Source: Flagellimonas yonaguniensis (GTDB lineage Bacteria; Bacteroidota; Bacteroidia; Flavobacteriales; Flavobacteriaceae). Taken from it: DNA of 64,000 nucleotides. This document shows, piece by piece, positions 27,235 through 36,100 of the stretch. Numbering within the stretch: position 1 is the stretch's first letter; each line of letters starts with the position of its first letter. The stretch lies in NCBI RefSeq assembly GCF_029193885.1, contig NZ_JARFVB010000007.1:1-64000 (forward strand), in the 5' to 3' direction. Both the position numbers and the translations under genes were made by a program. The notes under the pieces are model-generated. The model searched no databases. It was not told the DNA's origin and saw only the letters and a program-made list of their open reading frames with translations.

Positions 27235-27264
27235 TTTGTTTGTAACAATTGTCGGTTACATTTG
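27235..27264 (+). promoter_or_regulatory. Promoter of the DUF456 gene
   Basis: TTTG (27235-27238), an 18-bp spacer and TACATTTG (27257-27264) match the Bacteroidota consensus, 20 bp before the ATG. Confidence 0.65.
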
Positions 27265-27284
27265 TCTAACAGTAAAACACAACC

Positions 27285-27797
27285 ATGGACATTGCATTGC
27301 TCATTATCGGGTTTATTTTGATGCTGGTCGGGATATTGGGCAGCTTTTTACCCGTTTTGCCCGGTCCGCCCATAAGTTGGGTCGGATTGCTGTTGCTTTA
27401 TTTAACCAAAGCTGTCCCAGATAATTGGTGGGTACTTGGAATTACTTTTGTGATAGCCATAGCCATAACCATCTTGGATTATGTGATTCCTGCCATGGGC
27501 ACCAAACGTTTCGGCGGTAGCAAAGCTGGTATGTGGGGTACCATCATAGGATTGTTGGTCGCCATATTTGTTCCCATATTCGGGCCATTGGGCATTATTA
27601 TTTGGCCCTTTGTTGGGGCCTTGGTCGGCGAATTATTGAACAAGGCCAATAAAGAAACCGCCATGAAGGCGGCTTTTGGTTCGTTTTTAGGCTTTTTGAC
27701 GGGTACTTTTATGAAGTTTGTCGTAACTGCATTATACGCCGTTTTTTACGTTTATATTACCATTAAGTACGCAGGCGAACTGTTCACGTTCAGTTAG
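27285..27797 (+). CDS. DUF456 membrane protein
   Basis: A 170-residue protein, mostly hydrophobic with glycine-rich helices (LIIGFILMLVGILGSFLPVL, GLLVAIFVPIFGPLGIIIWP). It has the DUF456 hallmark PGPPISWVGLLLLYL and the MGTKRFGGSKAGMWGTIIG loop. Function unknown; glycine-zipper-like inner membrane protein. It converges with the nitroreductase gene (4-bp overlap of ends). Confidence 0.88.
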   Translation: MDIALLIIGFILMLVGILGSFLPVLPGPPISWVGLLLLYLTKAVPDNWWVLGITFVIAIAITILDYVIPAMGTKRFGGSKAGMWGTIIGLLVAIFVPIFGPLGIIIWPFVGALVGELLNKANKETAMKAAFGSFLGFLTGTFMKFVVTALYAVFYVYITIKYAGELFTFS

Positions 27798-28348
27798 TCC
27801 AGCCACACCACTTTTTCAGAAATAGGGGTTCTGTCAGATGGTTCCACATTACCATCATAATATCCCATAAACAAAAATCCTAGGCATTTTTCACCTTCGT
27901 TCAGGTCAAAAAATTCATTCATGAATTTTATAAGCCCGGGAGAGGCCCAATAAGTTCCAATACCCAATTCGGTACAACACAACCACATATTTTGCACCGC
28001 CATGGCCACAGAAGCAATCTCTTCCCATTCGGGTAGGCTTTCCTTTGGATCACGTTGCATGCAAATAGCAATAACTGCGGCCGAATTGGAAGGGTTGAAC
28101 TGTAACTTTTTGATTTTTATTTGCTTTGGCTTGGGGTCCACTTCTTGGTATTTGTTGGATAAAAAAGCACCTAATTCCTGTTTCTTATCTCCCATAAGCA
28201 CTTTGAACCGCCATGGTTCCGTTTTCTTATGAGTTGGGGCCCAATTTGCGGCTTCTAAAATTTTTTCCAGGGTCTCTTTTGAAATGGGCTTATCCGTAAA
28301 TTGGGGCGGAAAAATACTTCTTCTTTCCTTGATCAAATCGAAAATCAT
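27794..28348 (-). CDS. Nitroreductase-family protein
   Basis: A 184-residue FMN-dependent nitroreductase. RRSIFPPQFTDKPISKETL at the N-terminus provides the FMN-phosphate contacts, ANWAPTHKKTEPWRF is the typical second FMN motif, and GIGTYWASPG and GFLFMGYYDG come near the end. It reduces nitro compounds, quinones or similar acceptors with NAD(P)H; substrate unknown. It precedes no obvious pathway gene. Confidence 0.9.
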   Translation of the reverse strand: MIFDLIKERRSIFPPQFTDKPISKETLEKILEAANWAPTHKKTEPWRFKVLMGDKKQELGAFLSNKYQEVDPKPKQIKIKKLQFNPSNSAAVIAICMQRDPKESLPEWEEIASVAMAVQNMWLCCTELGIGTYWASPGLIKFMNEFFDLNEGEKCLGFLFMGYYDGNVEPSDRTPISEKVVWLD

Positions 28349-28396
28349 AATGCTGTATTAAGTTGAATTCCAAAGTTACGCTGCAAAATGTTGCTA

Positions 28397-29284
28397 TCAT
28401 AATTTCATAAGAAGGTCCATACATTTTTGAAGGGCAGGATTCCGGTTGTCCGTTTTCCAGACCATACTCAAAACCGCTCGCTGTTTTATATTTTTCATTT
28501 CGATGAATTTTACCTTCATCTGAAACCCGTATTGAAGCGTGGTCGGCACGATGGCAATACCCAATTTATTCTCCACCAATTTAAAAATGGTCTGTGCATG
28601 TACCGATTTATGCGAAACATTGGGCACAAACCCACTATCCTCACAAATACTCAGCACTGTATCATAGTACATGGGACTATAATCTTGGGAAAAAAGAATG
28701 AAATCCTCATCTGCAACTTGACTGATATTCTTGAAGTACTTCTCGTCCAAAGGATGATCCTCCGGCAACACCAACGAAAAGGTATCCTCAAAAACAGGTT
28801 TCACATCCAAGCCTTTGGGCACTCGGGACAATCGCACAAAGCCCAAATCCAATCGGTCGGCCAGTATTGCATTGATCTGTGCACGGTTGGATAGTTCCTC
28901 CAGAGTAGTATGGACGGTAGGGTACTTTTCTTTCAGCCCCAACAACAAATTGGGAACCACATTTTGCATGGCCGAACCCAAAAAGCCGATGCGCACCTCC
29001 CCTAATTGTCCCTCTCCGATAAGTTTGACCTGTTTTTTGGTCTGTTCCAGATGATTCAAGATAAATTCCACCTCCTTTTTCAAAAATTCACCAGCAGGGG
29101 TCAGGCTTACCTTTTTTTTGTCCCTCACAAAAAGTTGAGTGCCCAGTATCTCCTCCATTTGTTTGATTTGCGTGCTCAAACCTGGCTGGGAAATAAACAA
29201 CTTCTCAGCTGCTTTCCTATAATGAAGTTCTTCTGCCACGGCCAAAAAATAAATGAAGTGTCGCAGTTCTATTTGATAATTCAT
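28397..29284 (-). CDS. LysR-family transcriptional regulator, divergent from hut
   Basis: A 295-residue LysR regulator: N-terminal winged HTH (about 3-62, RHFIYFLAVAEELHYRKAAE and SQPGLSTQIKQMEE) and a periplasmic-binding-protein-like effector domain (about 92-295). It is transcribed away from hutH across a 77-bp gap containing an 8-bp inverted repeat. LysR proteins usually control the divergent operon, so it is a good candidate for the hut regulator; urocanate as the inducer would be a reasonable guess. Confidence 0.88.
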   Translation of the reverse strand: MNYQIELRHFIYFLAVAEELHYRKAAEKLFISQPGLSTQIKQMEEILGTQLFVRDKKKVSLTPAGEFLKKEVEFILNHLEQTKKQVKLIGEGQLGEVRIGFLGSAMQNVVPNLLLGLKEKYPTVHTTLEELSNRAQINAILADRLDLGFVRLSRVPKGLDVKPVFEDTFSLVLPEDHPLDEKYFKNISQVADEDFILFSQDYSPMYYDTVLSICEDSGFVPNVSHKSVHAQTIFKLVENKLGIAIVPTTLQYGFQMKVKFIEMKNIKQRAVLSMVWKTDNRNPALQKCMDLLMKL

Positions 29285-29340
29285 ACTTATTGATTGTTAC
29301 AAAAATAAGTATTGGTAATTATTAAACCTAAATGGTAATT
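29283..29340. promoter_or_regulatory. Divergent LysR/hut control region
   Basis: The perfect inverted repeat ATACTTAT (29283-29290) / ATAAGTAT (29305-29312), with a 14-bp spacer, overlaps the LysR start codon. GGTAATT is repeated directly at 29314-29320 and 29334-29340, two helical turns apart. These are likely sites for LysR binding and autoregulation; no clear -7 element was found. Confidence 0.5.
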
Positions 29341-29361
29341 TTATTCAAAAGAAAAAAACAC

Positions 29362-30939
29362 ATGGCGATAGACCGAACATTTCTATTTGGCGAAGACCAT
29401 TTGACCGCAAGCATAGCTTTGGGCATGGCCCATGGTGCCATAAAAGGTATTTTCTCCGATAAATGCCTAAAAAATGTAAATGCAAGTTACCAACGCGTTC
29501 AGCGTATCGTGGAAAAAGGTGATACGGTGTACGGCATCAATACGGGGTTTGGACCTTTGTGCAACACCAAAATTTCCAAGGAGGACACCAAAATACTTCA
29601 ATCCAACATATTGCAAAGCCATAGTGTGGGAGTGGGCCACCCCATCTCCGCAGAGTTGGCAAAAATTATGTTGATCCTGAAAATCCATGCCTTGGCGAAA
29701 GGATATTCCGGAATTGCCGAAACCACCCTGCAACGCATGCTTTGGCATTTGGACAACGATGCCATTCCCGTGGTTCCCTCCCAAGGTTCAGTTGGGGCTT
29801 CTGGGGATTTGGCACCGCTATCCCATTTATTTTTGCCCTTAATCGGTCTGGGCAAGGTGGAATACCACGGAAAGACCATTCCAACACAAGAACTTTTTAA
29901 ACAAACAGGGTTAAAACCGCTTGAATTAGGTCCAAAGGAAGGGCTTGCATTGATCAACGGCACCCAATTTATTGCCGCCCATGGGGTAATGGTTGTTCAC
30001 AAATTGCAGTATTGCTTACGCCATGCAGATATTATTGGTGCCATGATGCTCGAAGGATTACAAGGTTCCATGAAGCCCTTTTTTGAGGAACTACATGAAT
30101 TGCGACCTTTCAAAGGCAACCAACATGTAGCAGGCAGAATCCGAACATTGCTCCAAGGTTCCGAGATTTTGGAAGACCATATTGACTGCGAACGGGTTCA
30201 GGACCCTTACTCCCTTCGTTGCATGCCACAGGTGCATGGTGCTTCACGAAATGCTTGGCTACACTTAAAGGAACTCTTGGAAATCGAGCTCAATTCGGTT
30301 ACCGATAACCCTGTCATCATTAATGATGAATTGACCATCAGCGGTGGAAATTTCCACGGCCAACCCTTGGCCATGGCCTTGGATTATGCCGCTCTGGCCG
30401 CTTCGGAAATCGGAAATATCTCCGACCGACGCATCTATTTGGCCCTAGAAGGCAACAGTCCAGGTGTTCCAAAATTGCTGATGAACGATACGGGCATCAA
30501 TTCCGGTTACATGATTTTACAGTACACTTCCGCGGCATTGGCCAGCGAGAACAAAAGTCTGTGTTTCCCTGCCAGTGCCGATAGCATCCCCACCTCATTG
30601 GGGCAGGAAGACCATGTGAGCATGGGATCTATTAGCGGTAGAAAAGCACTCAATATTATTGAGAATGTAGAGAAAATCCTGGCTATTGAGTTATTGACCT
30701 CAGCACAGGCATTTGAGTACAGAAAGCCATTAAAATCAGGTATAGTATTGGATGAAATCCATACATTCCTTCGAACCAAAGTCGCCTTTGCCGAAAACGA
30801 CCGTGTTTTTGCAGATGATATTGAAAAAGGAATCGAAATCATTCAAAATCGAGAAATCATTGATTTGGTAGACCGTGTGATGGATGAAAAACAACTAAAG
30901 TGGAACACCCCACATCTTGAAGAATTTGAAACATATTAA
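29362..30939 (+). CDS. hutH: Histidine ammonia-lyase
   Basis: A 525-residue enzyme that converts L-histidine to urocanate and ammonia, the first step of histidine use. The Ala146-Ser147-Gly148 triad in VGASGDLAPLSH forms the MIO electrophile. Other family motifs are YGINTGFGPL near the start and GNFHGQPLA. An upstream in-frame ATG (29332) would overlap the control region; MAIDRT is chosen. hutI begins 1 bp after the stop. Confidence 0.96.
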   Translation: MAIDRTFLFGEDHLTASIALGMAHGAIKGIFSDKCLKNVNASYQRVQRIVEKGDTVYGINTGFGPLCNTKISKEDTKILQSNILQSHSVGVGHPISAELAKIMLILKIHALAKGYSGIAETTLQRMLWHLDNDAIPVVPSQGSVGASGDLAPLSHLFLPLIGLGKVEYHGKTIPTQELFKQTGLKPLELGPKEGLALINGTQFIAAHGVMVVHKLQYCLRHADIIGAMMLEGLQGSMKPFFEELHELRPFKGNQHVAGRIRTLLQGSEILEDHIDCERVQDPYSLRCMPQVHGASRNAWLHLKELLEIELNSVTDNPVIINDELTISGGNFHGQPLAMALDYAALAASEIGNISDRRIYLALEGNSPGVPKLLMNDTGINSGYMILQYTSAALASENKSLCFPASADSIPTSLGQEDHVSMGSISGRKALNIIENVEKILAIELLTSAQAFEYRKPLKSGIVLDEIHTFLRTKVAFAENDRVFADDIEKGIEIIQNREIIDLVDRVMDEKQLKWNTPHLEEFETY

Positions 30940-30940
30940 C

Positions 30941-32167
30941 ATGAACAGACCACTATTAATAGGACCCTTTGCCCAATTGCTTCCCATGACGAGACTCCCT
31001 TTAAAGGGAGCTTTAAAAGATGAGCAATTGCCCATTATCGAAAATGGGGGCATCTTGGTTTCCGATGGAAAAATTCTCAAAGTTGGGGTTTTTGACGCAT
31101 TGAAATCCAGTGACGTCGACATCCACTATATCGAAGGAAAACAAGTTTGCCTTCCTGGCTTTGTGGATTCCCATACCCATATCTGTTTTGGCGGTACCCG
31201 AGCACGCGATTATGCCTACCGAAATGCGGGGAAAACCTATTTGGAGATTGCCAAAGCAGGTGGTGGCATCTGGGACACCGTAACCCAAACACGAAAAGCT
31301 TCACAAGACAAATTGGTTGAAGGAATCGTTTACAGAAGCCAAAAACATTTAAAAAATGGCGTCACCACCATCGAAGTGAAAAGCGGTTACGGTCTTTCCG
31401 TGAATGAGGAACTGAAAATGCTACGCGCCATCAAAAAGGCCAATGAAACTTCAAATGCGACTTTAGTTCCGACCTGTTTGGCAGCCCACATGAAGCCCAA
31501 AGATTGGAATCAGGACAAGGATTATCTAGATGTAATCATAAAGGAATTGTTCCCAATCATTAAAAAAGAAAACTTGGCAAATCGTGTGGACGCCTTTGTA
31601 GAGGAAAGTGCTTTTTCTCCAGAGGAAATCAAACCTTATTTCCAAAAAGCGAAAGAAATGGGATTTGATATCACGGTACATGCTGACCAATTTACCACAG
31701 GGGGCAGTCAAGTTGCCGTGGATTTTGATGCTGTAAGTGCCGACCATCTAGAAGCCAGTACCGAAAAAGAGATTCAATTACTGGCCAAGAGCAATACCAT
31801 TGCAACGGCATTGCCCGGAGCATCTCTCGGTTTGGGATGCGACTACACCCCTGCCCGTAAAATTTTGGATGCAGGCGGTGCTCTTTCTATTGCAAGTGAC
31901 CATAATCCAGGGTCTGCTCCCATGGGCGACCTATTGACACAAGCCAGTATTTTGGGAACCTTTGAAAAATTGTCCAACACCGAAGTTTTGGCCGGCATCA
32001 CTTATAGGGCCGCAGCTGCTTTACGATTGGCCGACCGAGGAAAACTGGAAGCCGGTGCAGTGGCAGATTTTGTGGTTTTCCCAACAGATAATTATCAAGA
32101 AATCACCTATCGCCAAGGACAATTAAAGCCCAGTGCTGTTTGGAAAAATGGAACACCTATCCACTAA
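30941..32167 (+). CDS. hutI: Imidazolonepropionase
   Basis: A 408-residue amidohydrolase-fold enzyme, the third step (imidazolonepropionate to N-formimino-L-glutamate). The metal-binding DSHTHICFGG, TTIEVKSGYGLS and SDHNPGSAPMG are visible. A longer reading from 30917 overlaps hutH; MNRPLLIGPF at 30941, 1 nt after the hutH stop, fits better. Confidence 0.95.
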   Translation: MNRPLLIGPFAQLLPMTRLPLKGALKDEQLPIIENGGILVSDGKILKVGVFDALKSSDVDIHYIEGKQVCLPGFVDSHTHICFGGTRARDYAYRNAGKTYLEIAKAGGGIWDTVTQTRKASQDKLVEGIVYRSQKHLKNGVTTIEVKSGYGLSVNEELKMLRAIKKANETSNATLVPTCLAAHMKPKDWNQDKDYLDVIIKELFPIIKKENLANRVDAFVEESAFSPEEIKPYFQKAKEMGFDITVHADQFTTGGSQVAVDFDAVSADHLEASTEKEIQLLAKSNTIATALPGASLGLGCDYTPARKILDAGGALSIASDHNPGSAPMGDLLTQASILGTFEKLSNTEVLAGITYRAAAALRLADRGKLEAGAVADFVVFPTDNYQEITYRQGQLKPSAVWKNGTPIH

Positions 32168-32178
32168 AACATTGCATC

Positions 32179-34182
32179 ATGACCGAATTTCAGCAACAAA
32201 TATTACAAGGCATACCCGAACAGCTTCCTTCAAAAAAGGCCTATCCCAAAAATGGGAACCCAGCTCCAAAACGAAAAGATATCCTTTCCAAAGAAGAGAA
32301 AAAACTGGCCGTACAAAATGCGCTACGGTATTTTCCAGAGGCTTGGCACAAGGAACTCGCATCCGAATTTGCAGAGGAACTAAAAACCTATGGCCGAGTC
32401 TACATGCATAGGTTCAAGCCCGATTATAAAATGTATGCCCGACCGATTTCGGAATATCCTGCCAAAACGCATCAGGCAGCAGCCATTATGCTCATGATCC
32501 AGAATAATTTGGACCCTGCAGTGGCACAACACCCTGAGGAATTGATTACCTACGGAGGCAATGGAGCAGTTTTCCAAAACTGGGCACAGTACCTGCTTAC
32601 CATGAAATATTTGGCAGAGATGACCGAGGAACAGACCTTGAACATGTATTCAGGTCACCCGATGGGGCTTTTTCCATCATCCAAAGAAGCACCAAGAGTA
32701 GTGGTCAGCAATGGCATGATGATTCCGAACTACTCCAAGCCCGACGATTGGGAACGTTTCAATGCGCTTGGAGTGACACAATATGGGCAAATGACAGCAG
32801 GTTCTTATATGTACATTGGTCCTCAGGGAATTGTCCACGGAACGGCCATCACAGTCATGAACGCTTTCCGGAAAGTTTTAGAGAAAAGCGAATCCCCAAA
32901 AGGAAAGATTTTCTTGACCGCTGGACTTGGTGGCATGAGTGGAGCCCAACCCAAAGCAGGGAACATCGCGGGAGGCATCACCATTTGTGCGGAAGTCAAT
33001 CCCGAAGCTGCCAAAAAACGTCACGACCAAGGTTGGGTAGATGAACTTTTGGTGGATTTGGACCTATTGGTTGTCCGAACAAAAGAGGCTGTTGAAAACA
33101 AGGAAGTGGTTTCCTTGGCCTATATCGGAAACGTAGTGGATGTTTGGGAACGTTTTTACGAAGCCAACATTTTTGTTCAACTGGGTTCCGACCAAACCTC
33201 ATTGCACAACCCCTGGGCAGGTGGTTACTATCCCGCTGGACTCTCTTTTGAAGAATCCAATGCCATGATGGTGGAAAATCCAGAAGCGTTCAAGGAAAAA
33301 GTACAGGAATCGCTGCGAAGACAAATCAATGCCATCAACAAGCACACTGCAAAAGGCACTTACTTTTTTGATTATGGAAATGCCTTTTTATTGGAAGTTT
33401 CCCGTGCTGGTGGCGACGTGATGGCCGAAAACAACATTGATTTCAGATATCCTTCCTACGTACAGGATATTTTAGGGCCTATGTGTTTCGACTATGGATT
33501 TGGCCCATTCCGATGGGTATGCACTTCTGGCGATGCTAAAGACCTTCAAAAAACGGATGCCATTGCTTTAGAAGTGATGAAAAAGATAAAATCCGAAGCT
33601 CCTGAAGAAATCCAACAGCAAATGCAGGATAACATCAAATGGATTTCGGAAGCGGAACAAAATAAATTGGTGGTAGGCTCGCAAGCTCGAATCCTGTATG
33701 CCGATGCCGAGGGACGTAGCAAGATTGCGGACGCCTTCAACACGGCTATTGCCAAGGGAGAAATCAGTGCTCCCGTAGTATTGGGCAGGGACCATCACGA
33801 TGTTAGTGGCACAGATTCTCCCTTTAGGGAGACCAGTAATATTTACGACGGTAGCAAGTTCACCGCCGATATGGCCATCCAAAATGTGATAGGTAATAGT
33901 TTTAGGGGAGCCACTTGGGTCTCCATCCACAATGGTGGCGGCGTTGGTTGGGGAGAAGTGATCAACGGCGGTTTTGGCATGGTACTCGACGGTTCCGAAG
34001 AAGCCTCTAACCGATTGAAAAAGATGTTATTCTTTGATGTGAACAACGGTATTTCCCGCAGAAGCTGGGCGAGGAACAAAGAAGCCCGCTTTGCCATTGA
34101 ACGAGAAATGGAGCGCTCTCCAGATTTAAAGGTAACTTTGCCCCACATAGTGGAACCCGATATTTTGGACCATCTTTTTTAA
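32179..34182 (+). CDS. hutU: Urocanate hydratase
   Basis: A 667-residue NAD-dependent urocanase, the second step. Characteristic segments are QYGQMTAGSYMYIGPQGIVHG, GLGGMSGAQPKAG (NAD-binding) and QLGSDQTSLHNP. MTEFQQQIL at 32179 is chosen; the longer frame runs back into hutI. At about 667 residues it is of the longer urocanase type rather than the ~555-residue proteobacterial one. Third gene of the hut operon. Confidence 0.95.
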   Translation: MTEFQQQILQGIPEQLPSKKAYPKNGNPAPKRKDILSKEEKKLAVQNALRYFPEAWHKELASEFAEELKTYGRVYMHRFKPDYKMYARPISEYPAKTHQAAAIMLMIQNNLDPAVAQHPEELITYGGNGAVFQNWAQYLLTMKYLAEMTEEQTLNMYSGHPMGLFPSSKEAPRVVVSNGMMIPNYSKPDDWERFNALGVTQYGQMTAGSYMYIGPQGIVHGTAITVMNAFRKVLEKSESPKGKIFLTAGLGGMSGAQPKAGNIAGGITICAEVNPEAAKKRHDQGWVDELLVDLDLLVVRTKEAVENKEVVSLAYIGNVVDVWERFYEANIFVQLGSDQTSLHNPWAGGYYPAGLSFEESNAMMVENPEAFKEKVQESLRRQINAINKHTAKGTYFFDYGNAFLLEVSRAGGDVMAENNIDFRYPSYVQDILGPMCFDYGFGPFRWVCTSGDAKDLQKTDAIALEVMKKIKSEAPEEIQQQMQDNIKWISEAEQNKLVVGSQARILYADAEGRSKIADAFNTAIAKGEISAPVVLGRDHHDVSGTDSPFRETSNIYDGSKFTADMAIQNVIGNSFRGATWVSIHNGGGVGWGEVINGGFGMVLDGSEEASNRLKKMLFFDVNNGISRRSWARNKEARFAIEREMERSPDLKVTLPHIVEPDILDHLF

Positions 34183-34186
34183 TGTG

Positions 34187-35158
34187 ATGAAACACTACGA
34201 ACACCCTAAAAAGAACCTTTGGACAGGTCGAATCTCCAATAAGTGGCTGTACCTGCACGAAAAAGTGCATTGTACACCCTTGGAGGAACTTCCCGAGGCC
34301 CAAAAAAAATCCATAGCGCTTTTGGGCTATGCCTGTGACGTCGGAGTACACCGTAACCAAGGTCGTATTGGAGCTGCTGAGGGTCCGGATGCCATTAAAA
34401 GCAGTTTTGCCAAAATGCCCAACCATTTGGGAAGCAATGTGCTCTTGCACGATGTGGGTTCCATTACCTGCGCCAATAGTGATATGGAGTCTGCCCAAAA
34501 TCAGCTTGCCAAAGCAGTCACAACCCTCTTGGATAGAAAACAATTCCCAATTGTTTTGGGTGGCGGACATGATATGGCCTATGGACATTACAACGGCATC
34601 AAAACATATTTGGACACCAAAAAAGCAGGACAGACTATCGGCATCATCAATTTTGATGCGCATTTTGATTTGCGGAAAAACATAGAACAAAGCAATTCGG
34701 GCACTCCGTTTTATCAGATAGCCAAGGACTGCGAAAAAAAGGGCATCGATTTTAACTATCTCTGTCTCGGTATCCGAAAAGATGCCAATGATAGAAACTT
34801 ATTTCAAACCGCAAGGGACCTTGATGTCATTTATGTGATGAATGACACTTTCCAAGTCCCATTGTTGAATGAAATCACGACTTGGATCAATGCCTTTACC
34901 AAAAACGTGGACCACATTTATGTGACCATTGACCTGGATGGGTTCTCCTCTGCCTATGCACCCGGGGTAAGCGCGGCTTCGCCCATGGGCTTTAGCCCGT
35001 ATATGGTTTTGGAATGCTTAAAAACGATTATCGGCTCTGGAAAATTGATCAGCTTGGACATCGCCGAGATGAATCCCAAGTACGATATTGACGGGCAAAC
35101 GACAAAATTGGCCGCTTCACTCGTGCATCATGTGGTACATACTATTACCCAAACTTAA
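34187..35158 (+). CDS. hutG: Formimidoylglutamase
   Basis: A 323-residue arginase/ureohydrolase-fold enzyme, the last step, giving glutamate and formamide. Manganese-binding motifs are VLGGGHDMAYGH, NFDAHFDLR and TIDLDGFSSAYAPG. The ATG at 34187 is preferred over the preceding GTG. With hutH, hutI and hutU it makes a complete four-enzyme histidine degradation operon. Confidence 0.93.
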   Translation: MKHYEHPKKNLWTGRISNKWLYLHEKVHCTPLEELPEAQKKSIALLGYACDVGVHRNQGRIGAAEGPDAIKSSFAKMPNHLGSNVLLHDVGSITCANSDMESAQNQLAKAVTTLLDRKQFPIVLGGGHDMAYGHYNGIKTYLDTKKAGQTIGIINFDAHFDLRKNIEQSNSGTPFYQIAKDCEKKGIDFNYLCLGIRKDANDRNLFQTARDLDVIYVMNDTFQVPLLNEITTWINAFTKNVDHIYVTIDLDGFSSAYAPGVSAASPMGFSPYMVLECLKTIIGSGKLISLDIAEMNPKYDIDGQTTKLAASLVHHVVHTITQT

Positions 35159-35650
35159 TACAGCCATCAAACTGTCATTCTGAACTGAGCGAAGAATCTG
35201 TTATGGCCGTTATGCTATTGCTTGTTTGACACGGATTTCCACTAATACTACTATGTAATTCATTAGGAAAGGATTCCGCTTTTCATCGGAATTTGTTCTA
35301 CCTGGCATTTTGAACAAGTTCAAAACTGGGTCTCACAAACAAAAAAAGCCTTCCAAAAGGAAAGCCTTTCATTGGCGAGCATCGGTTTGATGCTTCAACC
35401 CGATTCCAATCATCGCGATTGGAATCCAACACAACGGGACAAAGATAGCAAAGGTTTTTGAACTTGCCTTCTTTTCAAGAAAAATCAAGCTAAAATCATT
35501 CCAAAGGAATATACCCAACATTCAAAGTATTGCTAAGGTTTAACAGAAATGGCACTAATTTTCACTAATAAAATAATTCTCCACATTATCTTGAACCCGG
35601 GGTCAATCTCTCGACTGCGCTCGAGATGACATTGTTCCACTATTAAGAAA
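35159..35650. repeat. Intergenic repeat cluster between hutG and umuD
   Basis: About 490 bp without a gene. It holds a unit of the TCATTCTGAACTGAGCGAAG type (from 35174), a perfect 10-bp stem GATTCCAATC / GATTGGAATC with a 5-nt loop (35402-35426), and a full copy of the dispersed palindrome CTCGACTGCGCTCGAG (35609-35631). Part may terminate the hut and umu transcripts; I see no coding potential. Confidence 0.7.
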
Positions 35651-36100
35651 TCATATAGCTTTGATCACATAGGTGACCACTCCCCAAATCAATAAATCGG
35701 TGTCCTTGGATACCTTGATGGGTTTGTAGCTTTTATTCTCAGGCATCAATGTTATGGCGTTCTTTTCTATATGCAGCCGCTTTACTGTAAATTCTCCGTC
35801 CAAAAAACAAACGGCTATTTTACCGTGCTCAGCTTCCATACTACGGTCTATGATCAAGAGGTCTCCGTCATCAAGCCCAGCATCTATCATAGATTTTCCA
35901 CTCACGCGTGCGTAGAAAGTCGCTTCTTTGTTTTTGACCAAGGTTTTGTCCAAACTAATTCGCTTCTCCTTAAAATCGTCTGCCGGCGAAGGAAATCCTG
36001 CCGAAACGGTGTTATTGGAGATGGGAATGGTCACATCTTCGTTCTCATCCGGTGCGAAAAAAGTAAGGGCATCTGTGCTTGAAGGTTTCCTTGAGGTCAT
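35651..36100 (-). CDS. umuD: UmuD-like self-cleaving S24 protein
   Basis: A 149-residue LexA/UmuD-type protein. A cleavage site Ala34-Gly35 (SAGFPSPA) is followed by the Ser70 nucleophile in GKSMIDAGLDDGD and Lys107 in FTVKRL, the Ser-Lys dyad. RecA-stimulated self-cleavage gives the active partner of the error-prone polymerase. Its ATG overlaps the umuC stop by 4 bp, so it is translated after umuC, the reverse of the E. coli order. Confidence 0.9.
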   Translation of the reverse strand: MTSRKPSSTDALTFFAPDENEDVTIPISNNTVSAGFPSPADDFKEKRISLDKTLVKNKEATFYARVSGKSMIDAGLDDGDLLIIDRSMEAEHGKIAVCFLDGEFTVKRLHIEKNAITLMPENKSYKPIKVSKDTDLLIWGVVTYVIKAI

